From NCBI GenBank assembly GCA_964509125.1, contig CAZDVZ010000002.1, positions 56,598 to 120,597 of the forward strand: a DNA stretch of 64,000 bases, read 5' to 3'. Positions 40,954 through 49,252 of this stretch are shown here, one piece after another (position 1 is the first letter of the stretch; each line of letters starts with the position of its first letter). Origin of the DNA: SIG653 sp964509125 (GTDB lineage Bacteria > Bacillota > Clostridia > Oscillospirales > CAG-382). Both the position numbers and the translations under genes were made by a program. The notes below the pieces were generated by a model. The model ran no database searches. It saw only the letters and a list, made by a program, of their open reading frames with translations, and was not told the origin of the DNA.

Positions 40954-41865
40954 ATGAATAATACAACAGAAGAAAAAAATGTGTCTTCGGAGGATAGCAA
41001 AATAAAAGCTTCGAAATTTAAGCTTCCCTCTTTTTCTGTAAAACAGTATAAATTTGCGGTGATCATATTTTCTGTTCTTTCAATCGCTCTTTCGGCGTTT
41101 CGAATTTACACTATAAAGAAAAGTATTGGGCCTTTTGGGTTTTTAAGCGGAGATTCTTCGTACAGGCTTTCCGAAACAGTTTATACTAAAGTTTTTTTAG
41201 CGTTGTACTTTGTTGCCATTTTTGCAGCACTTGTTATAGGCATTTTGTCAAAAGGGATTCGTTTTGGGGTGAATAAAAGATCAAACGGTTTTGTGTTCGT
41301 TTCGTCCTTGGCGGGTTTTTGCATGGTGGGCTGTGCAGGCTTTTTTGTGTATAGAAGCGCTTTGATGGAAGCAAAACTTACTAATATTGAATATTTGGTA
41401 GTAATTCTGATGCTTTTTTCGGGCGTGTTTTTTGCCATGGATGCTGTGGGATTCGTCACAAAAAAAACAAGACCATGGTTTACTGTCGGTGTAACACTTT
41501 TTGGCGCAGTAAGGCTGCTTTCGGAGTTTTTGGCATTGCATGATCAGCAGTATTATTCGTCTAACGAATATCATCTTGTAAGCCTTGCGGTGATCTTAGT
41601 TTTCTTTTGTTGTAATGCCAGGTTTAATATTGAAGGCACAGCAGGAGTGGGGTATCCATTTTTTGGACTGTTTTCCGCCTTTTCCCTTTTGGTGTATGCA
41701 GTTCCCGAAATTTATATTTCATTCTTCGAACCACGATATGTAGACTCCGTATTCATCTTTTGCGTTGTAGATGTCGTGTTGGCGTTTTATGTTGTGTCAA
41801 AGCTTATGTCGGTGAAAGAAAACTCGGTGAAAAATGTTTCCCAAAGTTCTACGGAGAAAATTTAA
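40954..41865 (+). CDS. Polytopic membrane protein of unknown function
   Basis: A 303-residue protein with a charged, Lys/Ser-rich cytosolic start (about 30 residues) and seven or eight membrane helices, ending in a Ser/Lys tail. A TTG-started longer frame exists, but GAGG lies 7 bp before the ATG at 40954. No catalytic motif is seen. Single-gene unit, convergent with the ABC transporter gene. Confidence 0.62.
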   Translation: MNNTTEEKNVSSEDSKIKASKFKLPSFSVKQYKFAVIIFSVLSIALSAFRIYTIKKSIGPFGFLSGDSSYRLSETVYTKVFLALYFVAIFAALVIGILSKGIRFGVNKRSNGFVFVSSLAGFCMVGCAGFFVYRSALMEAKLTNIEYLVVILMLFSGVFFAMDAVGFVTKKTRPWFTVGVTLFGAVRLLSEFLALHDQQYYSSNEYHLVSLAVILVFFCCNARFNIEGTAGVGYPFFGLFSAFSLLVYAVPEIYISFFEPRYVDSVFIFCVVDVVLAFYVVSKLMSVKENSVKNVSQSSTEKI

Positions 41866-41884
41866 TTGATCAAAACAGTATAAA

Positions 41885-41920
41885 GAAAAGGAACTTCGTT
41901 ATGAAGCTCCTTTTCTTTTT
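41885..41920. terminator. Bidirectional terminator between convergent genes
   Basis: gaaaaggaacttc (41885-41897) pairs with gaagctccttttc (41903-41915) with one mismatch, then ttttt; on the other strand A/T-rich flanks allow ABC-gene termination. Confidence 0.8.
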
Positions 41921-41963
41921 GCGAGAGATTTATATTTTGTACGAGGTTGTCAGAATAATAATT

Positions 41964-44810
41964 TTATTCGCTTCTCAGCGCTTCGACGGGATCTTTCTTC
42001 GCTGCAAGCTTTGAAGGAATAAGACCGCCGATGAGTGTTAATACTACACTGATAATTACAAGAATTACAGCACCGCCCACGGGCAAGCTTGCAATATTGG
42101 AAACTCTTGTGGAGGTGTCTTTAGTCAAAGCATCAACAATAATATTGATGGGTATTGTGAGCAATACGGTTGTTCCGATGCCAACAAGTCCGGAGCACAA
42201 ACCGATAATTCCCGTTTCTGCTTTGAATACTCTTGAGATATCTTTTTTAGATGCGCCCATTGCACGAAGTATACCAATTTCTTTCGTTCTTTCCAAAACG
42301 GAGATATATGTGATGATTCCTATCATGATGGAAGAAACGATGAGGGAAATTGAAACAAAGCCAATCAAAACATAAGATATGATGTTGATTATTGTGCTGA
42401 TAGAAGACATAAGAAGACCTACAAGGTCAGTGTATTCAATGGCAAGTTCTTCTTTGCCTTCGTCTTTCACTTTTTCGTTGTAGTTGTCAATAATGGCGGT
42501 GAGTTTATCTTTGTCTTCGAAAGTTTCTGTGTAGATGTTTATAGCGGTTGGAGCATCAAGGTCAACATATCCTAATTTACTAAGATTTGATTCATATGTT
42601 GCTTCGGTCAGCATATTGTTTTTGATGTGTTCGAGAATTGTTGATTCGGTTATCCCTTCGGGAATGCTTGAAAGGACTTTATCAAGTTCCTCAATTGCCG
42701 CTGCCGCTTCTTCTTCCGAAAGTTGGGATCTAATTGCGTTTTTAAGGTCATCAAATGTTTTGATTTTGCTCAGATCCGCAGGTTTTTCCGAAAATTTTAT
42801 TCCTGTGAATATATCTGTTTTTTCGTCCGCCTTTTGTGCAAGTACGGGCGCAGATTTGTTGACTCTGTCAATGATGTAATCTGTAAGGTCTTGAGTGTAA
42901 GCTACAGCACCTGTAAGTGAAGTTGCGACTGCATCATCCTTGGGTTTAATAATTCCTGAAACTTTTATTTCAATAGGATCGTTATTTGGATCGTCATCTG
43001 AGAACAACTTATCAAAATATGTGCCGATATTATCATCATCGGAGTGATCTATCCATTTTCCCGTTTCTTCATTAAATTCAAAATATATGTCGGTTGGAGC
43101 AAGATAGAATGTTTGGCTCAAAAGATCGTTAAAGGTGTATTTTGTAACTTCGTCTGTCTCAACAGCGCCTTGGTTGAAAATATTTTCAAAACGCTCTGTC
43201 ATAACAGATTGATCTTTAATGTTAAGGGTGTACAACGCCAAGTCGCTTATGCTGTTGTTTTCATCTACAACAATGACCACTTCGTTGAATTTGGATGGCC
43301 ATCTGCTGTTATCACCAACAAGTTCGTATTGGTCGTACAACAAGGTGTGTATCGTTTCGCCGTCTTTGCCTGACATCATTTGCTGCCACATATCAAAGCT
43401 TGCCATTGCAGACTCGTCTCCAAACGCTCCCGCAAATGAAGTGCTTCCGCTTATTTCTTGACCTTCGAACATTTGCTCAAAAACCATGTTCATTATGGGA
43501 CTTGGATTTACTTGAACAGTTTTGTCGTTTTTTATGGAATAGACGTTGAGATTTACGTCGTAGTCATAATCAATGGCGCTAATAACGTCTTTTATTCCGT
43601 CGGTATTGTTTTCAATATATTCCTTGAAATTGCCTAAATCGTTTGAGCGTATTTCTTGCATGAAGGCTTTTAAAAATTTCCCCATGATATCGCTGGAATA
43701 AATGGCGTCGGGATCTCTGTTTTCTATTTCAGTAGTGCTTTCCGCTTCTTGCAGCCCCAATAAAAGCCCGCTGTAGTCCACGGTTTCGGAAGCTATTTGA
43801 AGTGGGTACGTGGAAAGGGTTTCCCTTTGTACTTTGTCAATAAAGCCTTGGATGCCGCTTGACAGCGCAAGTATCAAAGCGATTCCGATAATGCCTATGC
43901 TTCCCGCAAAAGAAGTCATAAATGTCCTTCCTTTTTTTGTAAGCAAGTTGTTAAAGGAAAGCGAGATGGCTGTCTTGTGAGACATGGAATTTTTTTTCAG
44001 CTTTTTTGAGTTTTTTTCTTTGGTGGAAGATTTTGACGCTTTCGGGGCAGATGTTTTTTCCGATTTTTTCGTTTGATAATGCCCGCGGTCAGAATCACGT
44101 GCATCCTCACCGCCGATAGAAAATTCTGATACGGTGTAAGGAGCACTGTCGGAAATAATGGCGCCGTCTAAAAGCTTTATGATCCTTGTAGAATATTTTT
44201 CCGCAAGTTCGGGGTTGTGTGTAACCATTATAACAAGACGATCCATGGAGATCTCTTTTAAAATATCCATTACCTGAACGCTTGTTTCTGTGTCTAAAGC
44301 ACCTGTAGGCTCATCTGCAAGCAGTATTTCCGGATCGTTGACAATAGCTCTTGCAATGGCAACACGTTGCATCTGTCCCCCTGACATTTGGCTGGGTTTC
44401 TTTTTAAGCTGATCGCCCAATCCTACTTTTTCAAGAGCGGCAATGGCGCGTTTTCTGCGTTCTTCTTTTGATATTCCCGAAATGGTTAATGCTAATTCAA
44501 CATTCGAAAGCACCGATTGGTGAGGAATGAGATTATAGCTTTGGAAAACAAATCCGATGGAGTGGTTTCTGTAGTTATCCCAGTCTCTGTCCTTGTAGTA
44601 TTTGGTTGAAACACCGTTTATGGATAAATCACCGCTTGTATATTGGTCAAGGCCGCCAATAATGTTGAGGAGTGTGGTTTTTCCGCAACCGGAAGGACCG
44701 AGTATGGAGACAAATTCACAACTTCTAAATTCAATGTCCACGCCCTTGAGCGCTTCCACGCTCGAATCACCCGTCGCATACGATTTGGTAATGGCTTTAA
44801 GTTTTAACAT
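41964..44810 (-). CDS. ABC transporter with fused ATPase and FtsX-type permease (MacB-like)
   Basis: The 948-residue protein: an ATPase domain (residues 1-225) with Walker A GPSGCGKTTLLN, signature MSGGQMQRVAIARA, and Walker B ILLADEPTG; a Lys/Ser linker (about 235-285); one membrane helix about 300-320; a large extracytoplasmic domain of about 480 residues; and a C-terminal FtsX set of three helices (SIMIGIITYISVLERTKEIG, ending PSKLAAKKDPVEALRS). MacB/BceAB relatives export or sense peptides or lipids and act in cell-envelope stress. GGAGG precedes the ATG. No two-component system adjoins it. Confidence 0.93.
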   Translation of the reverse strand: MLKLKAITKSYATGDSSVEALKGVDIEFRSCEFVSILGPSGCGKTTLLNIIGGLDQYTSGDLSINGVSTKYYKDRDWDNYRNHSIGFVFQSYNLIPHQSVLSNVELALTISGISKEERRKRAIAALEKVGLGDQLKKKPSQMSGGQMQRVAIARAIVNDPEILLADEPTGALDTETSVQVMDILKEISMDRLVIMVTHNPELAEKYSTRIIKLLDGAIISDSAPYTVSEFSIGGEDARDSDRGHYQTKKSEKTSAPKASKSSTKEKNSKKLKKNSMSHKTAISLSFNNLLTKKGRTFMTSFAGSIGIIGIALILALSSGIQGFIDKVQRETLSTYPLQIASETVDYSGLLLGLQEAESTTEIENRDPDAIYSSDIMGKFLKAFMQEIRSNDLGNFKEYIENNTDGIKDVISAIDYDYDVNLNVYSIKNDKTVQVNPSPIMNMVFEQMFEGQEISGSTSFAGAFGDESAMASFDMWQQMMSGKDGETIHTLLYDQYELVGDNSRWPSKFNEVVIVVDENNSISDLALYTLNIKDQSVMTERFENIFNQGAVETDEVTKYTFNDLLSQTFYLAPTDIYFEFNEETGKWIDHSDDDNIGTYFDKLFSDDDPNNDPIEIKVSGIIKPKDDAVATSLTGAVAYTQDLTDYIIDRVNKSAPVLAQKADEKTDIFTGIKFSEKPADLSKIKTFDDLKNAIRSQLSEEEAAAAIEELDKVLSSIPEGITESTILEHIKNNMLTEATYESNLSKLGYVDLDAPTAINIYTETFEDKDKLTAIIDNYNEKVKDEGKEELAIEYTDLVGLLMSSISTIINIISYVLIGFVSISLIVSSIMIGIITYISVLERTKEIGILRAMGASKKDISRVFKAETGIIGLCSGLVGIGTTVLLTIPINIIVDALTKDTSTRVSNIASLPVGGAVILVIISVVLTLIGGLIPSKLAAKKDPVEALRSE

Positions 44811-44914
44811 TTAGTACCTCCATGTTTTGTAACGAATACAATATATAATTACTATATAAACTGAACGTAAATTAATTCGCATTGGTTCAAATTTATATCA
44901 AATATAACTTCGGT

Positions 44915-44942
44915 ATTTTATCACGGCGATATGATGATGTCA
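44915..44942 (-). promoter_or_regulatory. Promoter of the ABC transporter gene
   Basis: On the minus strand TTGACA (44942-44937), 16-bp spacer, TAAAAT (44920-44915), about 105 bp before the ATG. Confidence 0.65.
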
Positions 44943-45008
44943 ATAGAAAATGTATAATATACGAAGATTATAAAATGTGTTTTGCATCGCGGTTTTTTAA
45001 AAAAAGTA

Positions 45009-45037
45009 TTGCTTTTCTGCTATTTTTAGTGTATAAT
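45009..45037 (+). promoter_or_regulatory. Promoter of the GtrA/FAD/glycosyltransferase group
   Basis: TTGCTT (45009-45014), 17-bp spacer, TATAAT (45032-45037). The -10 box overlaps the ATG of the longest GtrA frame, so that ATG cannot be the start codon. Confidence 0.75.
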
Positions 45038-45086
45038 GGTGCAGTATAGAATTTTTTTTCGAAAAATGAAAAGGGAAGGGAATATT

Positions 45087-45509
45087 TTGAATAAAATATC
45101 GTCTATATATCGTGTTTTGTTTGTGGCCCCCACAAGCAATGTGTGGATACAGCTTTTTCGATCTTTGTTTGTAGGCGGAGTCGCCACCGTTGCCGATTTC
45201 GTCGTTACCGCAATTGCGAGAGACGTCTTTGGTGCAGGAGATATCGTCTCCAACATTTCCGGATTCGTCGTAGGACTTGTGGTAAATTATCTCATAAGCA
45301 TCTTCTGGGTGTTCAAAAAGCATAATATGAACATGAAAAAAGAGTTTGTGATTTTTACATGTATAGGACTTGTGGGCTTGGCTATCAATACGAGTATCGT
45401 TTGGCTTCTTGTAAAGCTGAACATTTGGTTTTATATAGCGAAGGTTATAGCTACTCTTGTAACTCTTATATGGAATTTTGCAGCAAGAAAGATTATTTTG
45501 TACAAGTGA
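45087..45509 (+). CDS. GtrA-family membrane protein
   Basis: A 140-residue protein with four membrane helices, matching GtrA flippase-like proteins that move lipid-linked sugars: LFRSLFVGGVATVADFVVTA, SGFVVGLVVNYLISIFWVF, and LVTLIWNFAARKIILY at the end. The start is taken as TTG at 45087: GGGAAGGGAA lies just upstream and the -10 box excludes the longer frame. It opens a group with an FAD oxidoreductase and a glycosyltransferase, suggesting cell-surface glycan decoration. Confidence 0.85.
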   Translation: MNKISSIYRVLFVAPTSNVWIQLFRSLFVGGVATVADFVVTAIARDVFGAGDIVSNISGFVVGLVVNYLISIFWVFKKHNMNMKKEFVIFTCIGLVGLAINTSIVWLLVKLNIWFYIAKVIATLVTLIWNFAARKIILYK

Positions 45510-45533
45510 GAACAGTGCAGGAAGGGAAAAACT

Positions 45534-47111
45534 ATGAAAAGAATTGTAATTATCGGAGCAGGTCCCGCGGGTCTTACAGCGGCGTATGAGCTTTTAAATC
45601 GCAAAGACCTTCCCGAAAAATATGAAGTTATTGTTTTGGAAGAGTCAAATGAGATCGGCGGTATATCAAAAACAGTCAGATATAACGGCAACAGAATGGA
45701 TATTGGTGGACATAGGTTTTTCTCTAAAGATGAGGAAGTTATGAATTGGTGGGCATCATTTATGCCCCTTCAAGGCTCTCCTTCTTTTGATGACAAAAAG
45801 CTTGGCAGAGAAAAGGAAATGTCACAAAACGGTCCCGATCCGGAAAAAGAAGACAGAGTAATGCTTGTGAGAACACGTGTTTCCCGCATATATTACTTAA
45901 AGAAGTTTTTTGATTATCCCATTTCCATGAAAGCACAAACATTTAAAAATATGGGTTTTAAGAAAACTGTAAAAGCGGGTTGCAGCTATTTGAAGTCCAG
46001 TGTTTTTAAAAAGGAAGAAACATCGCTTGAAAATTTTTACATAAACCGTTTCGGAAAAACACTTTACAGTATGTTTTTTGAAGGATACACAGAAAAGCTT
46101 TGGGGCAGACATCCCAGCGAGATAGATTCTTCTTGGGGCGCACAGCGTGTAAAGGGGCTTTCTGTTTTCGGACTTGTTAAGGATATGTTCAAAAAGGCGT
46201 TTGGAAAGAAGGGTGACAACAAAAATGTTGAAACCTCGCTTATAGAGCAATTTTGGTATCCTAAATTCGGCCCCGGTCAGCTTTGGGAAACTTGTGCTGA
46301 TGAGATAGAAAAAGCGGGCGGCAAGATATTAAAAGGATTTTCCGTTAAAGAGCTTACCGTGGAAAACGGAGTTGTTAAGGGCGTAAAATGTTCTTCTCCC
46401 CACGGAGAGGGCGTTATAGAGGGAGATGTTTTCATTTCTTCCATGCCTGTTCGTGATCTTGTATGCGGTATTAAAGGCGAAGAACCCCCAAAGGCGGTTG
46501 TGGACGTGGCAAGAGGGCTTCCTTACAGAGATTTTGTTACCGTTGGACTTCTTGTAAATAAATTGAACCTTAAAAACGAAACCGATATTAAAACTTTGGG
46601 AAACATTGTACCGGACTGTTGGATATATGTACAGGAAACAGAGGTAAAATTGGGAAGAATACAGATATTCAACAACTGGTCCCCTTATATGGTTAAAGAT
46701 CCCGAAAATACCGTTTGGATCGGACTTGAGTATTTTTGCAACGAGGGCGATGATTTTTGGAATATGAGTGATGAGGAATGCATTAAATTTGCTGCCGGTG
46801 AGCTTGCTTCCATGGGAGTAATCTCCACTTCCGATGTTTTGGACGCTCATAGAGAACGTGTAAAGAAAGCATATCCTGCATATTTTGATACATACGATCG
46901 CATGGATGAGGTTGTTGATTATCTCAATACCGTTGATAACCTTTATTGCGTGGGAAGAAACGGACAACACAGATATAATAATATGGATCACTCTATGGCT
47001 ACGGCAATGCGTGCCGTGGATTGTATTACAGGTGTGCTTTCTGACAAAAAAGCAATTTGGGAAGTAAATACAGAAAAAGAGTATCACGAAACAAAGACCG
47101 ACAATAAGTGA
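45534..47111 (+). CDS. FAD-dependent oxidoreductase of the UDP-galactopyranose mutase/protoporphyrinogen oxidase-like group
   Basis: A 525-residue flavoprotein: the dinucleotide-binding IIGAGPAGLTAAYELLNR at the start, EESNEIGGISKTV and MDIGGHRFFSK after it, and the C-terminal FAD motif DNLYCVGRNGQHRYNNMDHS. This pattern is common in proteins beside GtrA and GT39/PMT genes in Clostridia and Actinobacteria and is usually called UDP-galactopyranose mutase-like. The exact reaction, mutase or oxidase on a nucleotide or lipid sugar, is not fixed. It lies 24 bp after GtrA and overlaps the next frame by 4 bp. Confidence 0.82.
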   Translation: MKRIVIIGAGPAGLTAAYELLNRKDLPEKYEVIVLEESNEIGGISKTVRYNGNRMDIGGHRFFSKDEEVMNWWASFMPLQGSPSFDDKKLGREKEMSQNGPDPEKEDRVMLVRTRVSRIYYLKKFFDYPISMKAQTFKNMGFKKTVKAGCSYLKSSVFKKEETSLENFYINRFGKTLYSMFFEGYTEKLWGRHPSEIDSSWGAQRVKGLSVFGLVKDMFKKAFGKKGDNKNVETSLIEQFWYPKFGPGQLWETCADEIEKAGGKILKGFSVKELTVENGVVKGVKCSSPHGEGVIEGDVFISSMPVRDLVCGIKGEEPPKAVVDVARGLPYRDFVTVGLLVNKLNLKNETDIKTLGNIVPDCWIYVQETEVKLGRIQIFNNWSPYMVKDPENTVWIGLEYFCNEGDDFWNMSDEECIKFAAGELASMGVISTSDVLDAHRERVKKAYPAYFDTYDRMDEVVDYLNTVDNLYCVGRNGQHRYNNMDHSMATAMRAVDCITGVLSDKKAIWEVNTEKEYHETKTDNK

Positions 47112-47131
47112 AAATTTTCGGAGGCATCGAT

Positions 47132-48991
47132 TTGAACAATATGTATGTTTCAGAAAGCTTGGAAAGAAAAAACGTAAATATTTTAGATGCAGTACCGTTT
47201 CTTAAAAAGCATCCTTACTTATCTTTGGCGGCGGCTTGCTTTATTATTAATTTGAGCTTCAGACAGGGTGAAACGCTTGAAGTATCGCCCTATGTGTTTC
47301 CCATCGTTTTTTTTGTAGTTTCTTTTATAGCCGTTTCCTATTTGTTTAAGACGGTGGATAATTATGTGTTTTCTTTCAGAGGAGCTATATTTTTAGTCCC
47401 CATAGCATTGTTCACGGTGTGGGGCGGTGTGACTGTTGAAAAAGCCGAGACGGGAATATTCAACGCTGCGTTTGTTGCCGCACTGTTTTTGCTGTCTGTT
47501 TTTTTAATTTTGAAGTTTACGAAAAGGCTTACAATTCAAAATGCGATCTTGCTTATTTTTCTTACGGGATTCGTGGTTAGGGTGATGTATGCCTTATACA
47601 CTCCCATTGCAGAAGTGTCTCTTCGTCAACATGATGTTTTCAGGTTTATTCGTCAAGAGGGCGATGAACTTATGGAAACTTTTTCAAACAGGCGTCACTC
47701 GGAGTATATTGAGTATATAGCAAGATATTTTAAATTGCCCGATGTGGATCCCAGCGGCGGACTTTCCCAGTTATATCATCCTCCGCTCCATCATATCTTG
47801 GCTGCTTTGCTGCTCAGGTTTAATATGCTTGTGGGGATGGATTATAAAGCGGCTGTAGAGGGTATACAGATGTTGACGGTGTTTTATTCGGCGTCATGTA
47901 TGATAACCGCTTACAAGATCTTTAAAGAGTTGGGATTCTATGGCAAAGGACTTTTGAGAGGAACCGCACTCATTTCTTTGTTCCCGTGGTTTTTTGTTTT
48001 CTCCGGTAGCGTAAACAATGATATATTGAGCGTTGCGTTGGGGTTTGCCACGCTGTTGTGGACAATAAAGTGGTATAAAAATCCTAAGATCGGCACAATA
48101 ATTTCTCTTGCTTTCATCATGGGTTTGTCAATGGCGACAAAACTTTCCATGGGACTTTTGGCACCTGCCGTGGCATTGGTTTTTCTTGTTAAGTTTATTA
48201 GTGTTATTAAAAGCAAAAAAACATCCATCAATACACGAAAAGGCGAAAAATCCGTCGGAGCTTTGTATTTGTTTTTGGGATTCGCCGCTTTCGCTGTTAT
48301 TATTTTTCCCCTTGGACTTGGATGGCAGATCAAGAACGCCATATTGTGGGATATGCCCTTGGCGTATGTCCCCAAGATGGGCGTAACGTCCGATCAATAC
48401 GTGGCGGAATTTTCCACCATGGAACGGCTTTTCGATTTCTTTTCAACGGGAGATACTCCATTTATTGTGTGGGGCGAAGAATCCGGCTATTTGTTTCATG
48501 AATACAACATTTTCTTGGGCGGTTTAAAAACGTCCCTATTTGATGAAATGTGGGCTTTTGAGCTTCCTTCAAAGGCAACTGTTACTCAGACTGTAATTTC
48601 TGAAATAGGAACGGCGGTAAGTGTTGCTTTGTACGCTTTTTCCATATTGCTCGTGCCTCTTGGAATAATCTCTTTTGTAAAGTTTGTAAAGAATAAGTTC
48701 TATTCTCTTAATAAAACTCTTGTATTTATGTTTGTTTTGGCGTTTGCGGCGTTTTTCGGAAACTACATAATTTTCTGTTTTTCTTATCCCTTCACTTGCA
48801 CTATGAATTTTAGGTACGCTGTTTGTTGCTTGTTTTTGCCTGCGATTTCCATTTCCGCAGTTACTCAAAATAAGCCTGAACAGTGCAACTTGGCAGAAAA
48901 GGCGTTTTATGTAGCGAATAGCGTGTGTGTCAAAGGATTTTGCATTTGTTCTGTTCTCGTATATTTCCTTTTGGCACTTATTCCGGGATGA
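47132..48991 (+). CDS. GT39/PMT-like membrane glycosyltransferase
   Basis: The 619-residue protein has about 12 membrane helices, and the first large loop keeps the acidic-basic signature of GT-C enzymes (SLRQHDVFRFIRQEGDELME) and then DPSGGLSQLYHPPLHHILAA. GT39/ArnT-type enzymes transfer sugars from lipid-phosphate donors. I take TTG at 47132 as start because GGAGG lies 7 bp upstream; a GTG at 47108 overlapping the previous stop has no ribosome site. Last gene before a terminator. Confidence 0.78.
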   Translation: MNNMYVSESLERKNVNILDAVPFLKKHPYLSLAAACFIINLSFRQGETLEVSPYVFPIVFFVVSFIAVSYLFKTVDNYVFSFRGAIFLVPIALFTVWGGVTVEKAETGIFNAAFVAALFLLSVFLILKFTKRLTIQNAILLIFLTGFVVRVMYALYTPIAEVSLRQHDVFRFIRQEGDELMETFSNRRHSEYIEYIARYFKLPDVDPSGGLSQLYHPPLHHILAALLLRFNMLVGMDYKAAVEGIQMLTVFYSASCMITAYKIFKELGFYGKGLLRGTALISLFPWFFVFSGSVNNDILSVALGFATLLWTIKWYKNPKIGTIISLAFIMGLSMATKLSMGLLAPAVALVFLVKFISVIKSKKTSINTRKGEKSVGALYLFLGFAAFAVIIFPLGLGWQIKNAILWDMPLAYVPKMGVTSDQYVAEFSTMERLFDFFSTGDTPFIVWGEESGYLFHEYNIFLGGLKTSLFDEMWAFELPSKATVTQTVISEIGTAVSVALYAFSILLVPLGIISFVKFVKNKFYSLNKTLVFMFVLAFAAFFGNYIIFCFSYPFTCTMNFRYAVCCLFLPAISISAVTQNKPEQCNLAEKAFYVANSVCVKGFCICSVLVYFLLALIPG

Positions 48992-49068
48992 TCGGCTTAA
49001 ATAAACTGTTTTCTAAAAGCGATGGATTTTTGGGCCGTTGAAAGGTTTAATTTCCACCGCTTTTTAAT

Positions 49069-49114
49069 ACTTAGCCTTTGTGAGTCATGTGCTCTCAAAG
49101 GCTAAGTTAATTTT
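49069..49114 (+). terminator. Terminator of the GtrA/GT group
   Basis: acttagcctttg (49069-49080) pairs with caaaggctaagt (49096-49107), extended by gag/ctc inside, then aatttttt. Confidence 0.85.
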
Positions 49115-49168
49115 TTGGGACATTTTCATGTTGCGGGCAACAGAATGTTTTAAAAAACTTATTTTCTA

Positions 49169-49197
49169 TTGACTTTTAAAATAAAATAATTTATAAT
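49169..49197 (+). promoter_or_regulatory. Promoter of the first GDPD/dockerin gene
   Basis: TTGACT (49169-49174), 17-bp spacer, TATAAT (49192-49197). The paralogue at 54114 has an almost identical promoter. Confidence 0.85.
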
Positions 49198-49234
49198 GGA
49201 AAATAGAAATTTCGAAAGGAGAGCGTAGTTTACT

Positions 49235-49252
49235 ATGCGACGTGAAAAATGA
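49235..49252 (+). CDS. Five-codon leader frame overlapping the GDPD start (MRREK)
   Basis: ATG at 49235 opens MRREK and stops with TGA at 49250-49252, overlapping the main ATG at 49249 as ATGA. AAGGAGAG lies 11 bp before the leader ATG, the right distance for it and too far (25 bp) for the main ATG. In the paralogue the same site serves the real start directly, so reinitiation after the leader is likely. Confidence 0.5.
   Translation: MRREK

Noticed and set aside
45036..45086. ATG at 45036 as the GtrA start
   Set aside because: It overlaps the TATAAT box at 45032-45037; the TTG at 45087 has the ribosome site.
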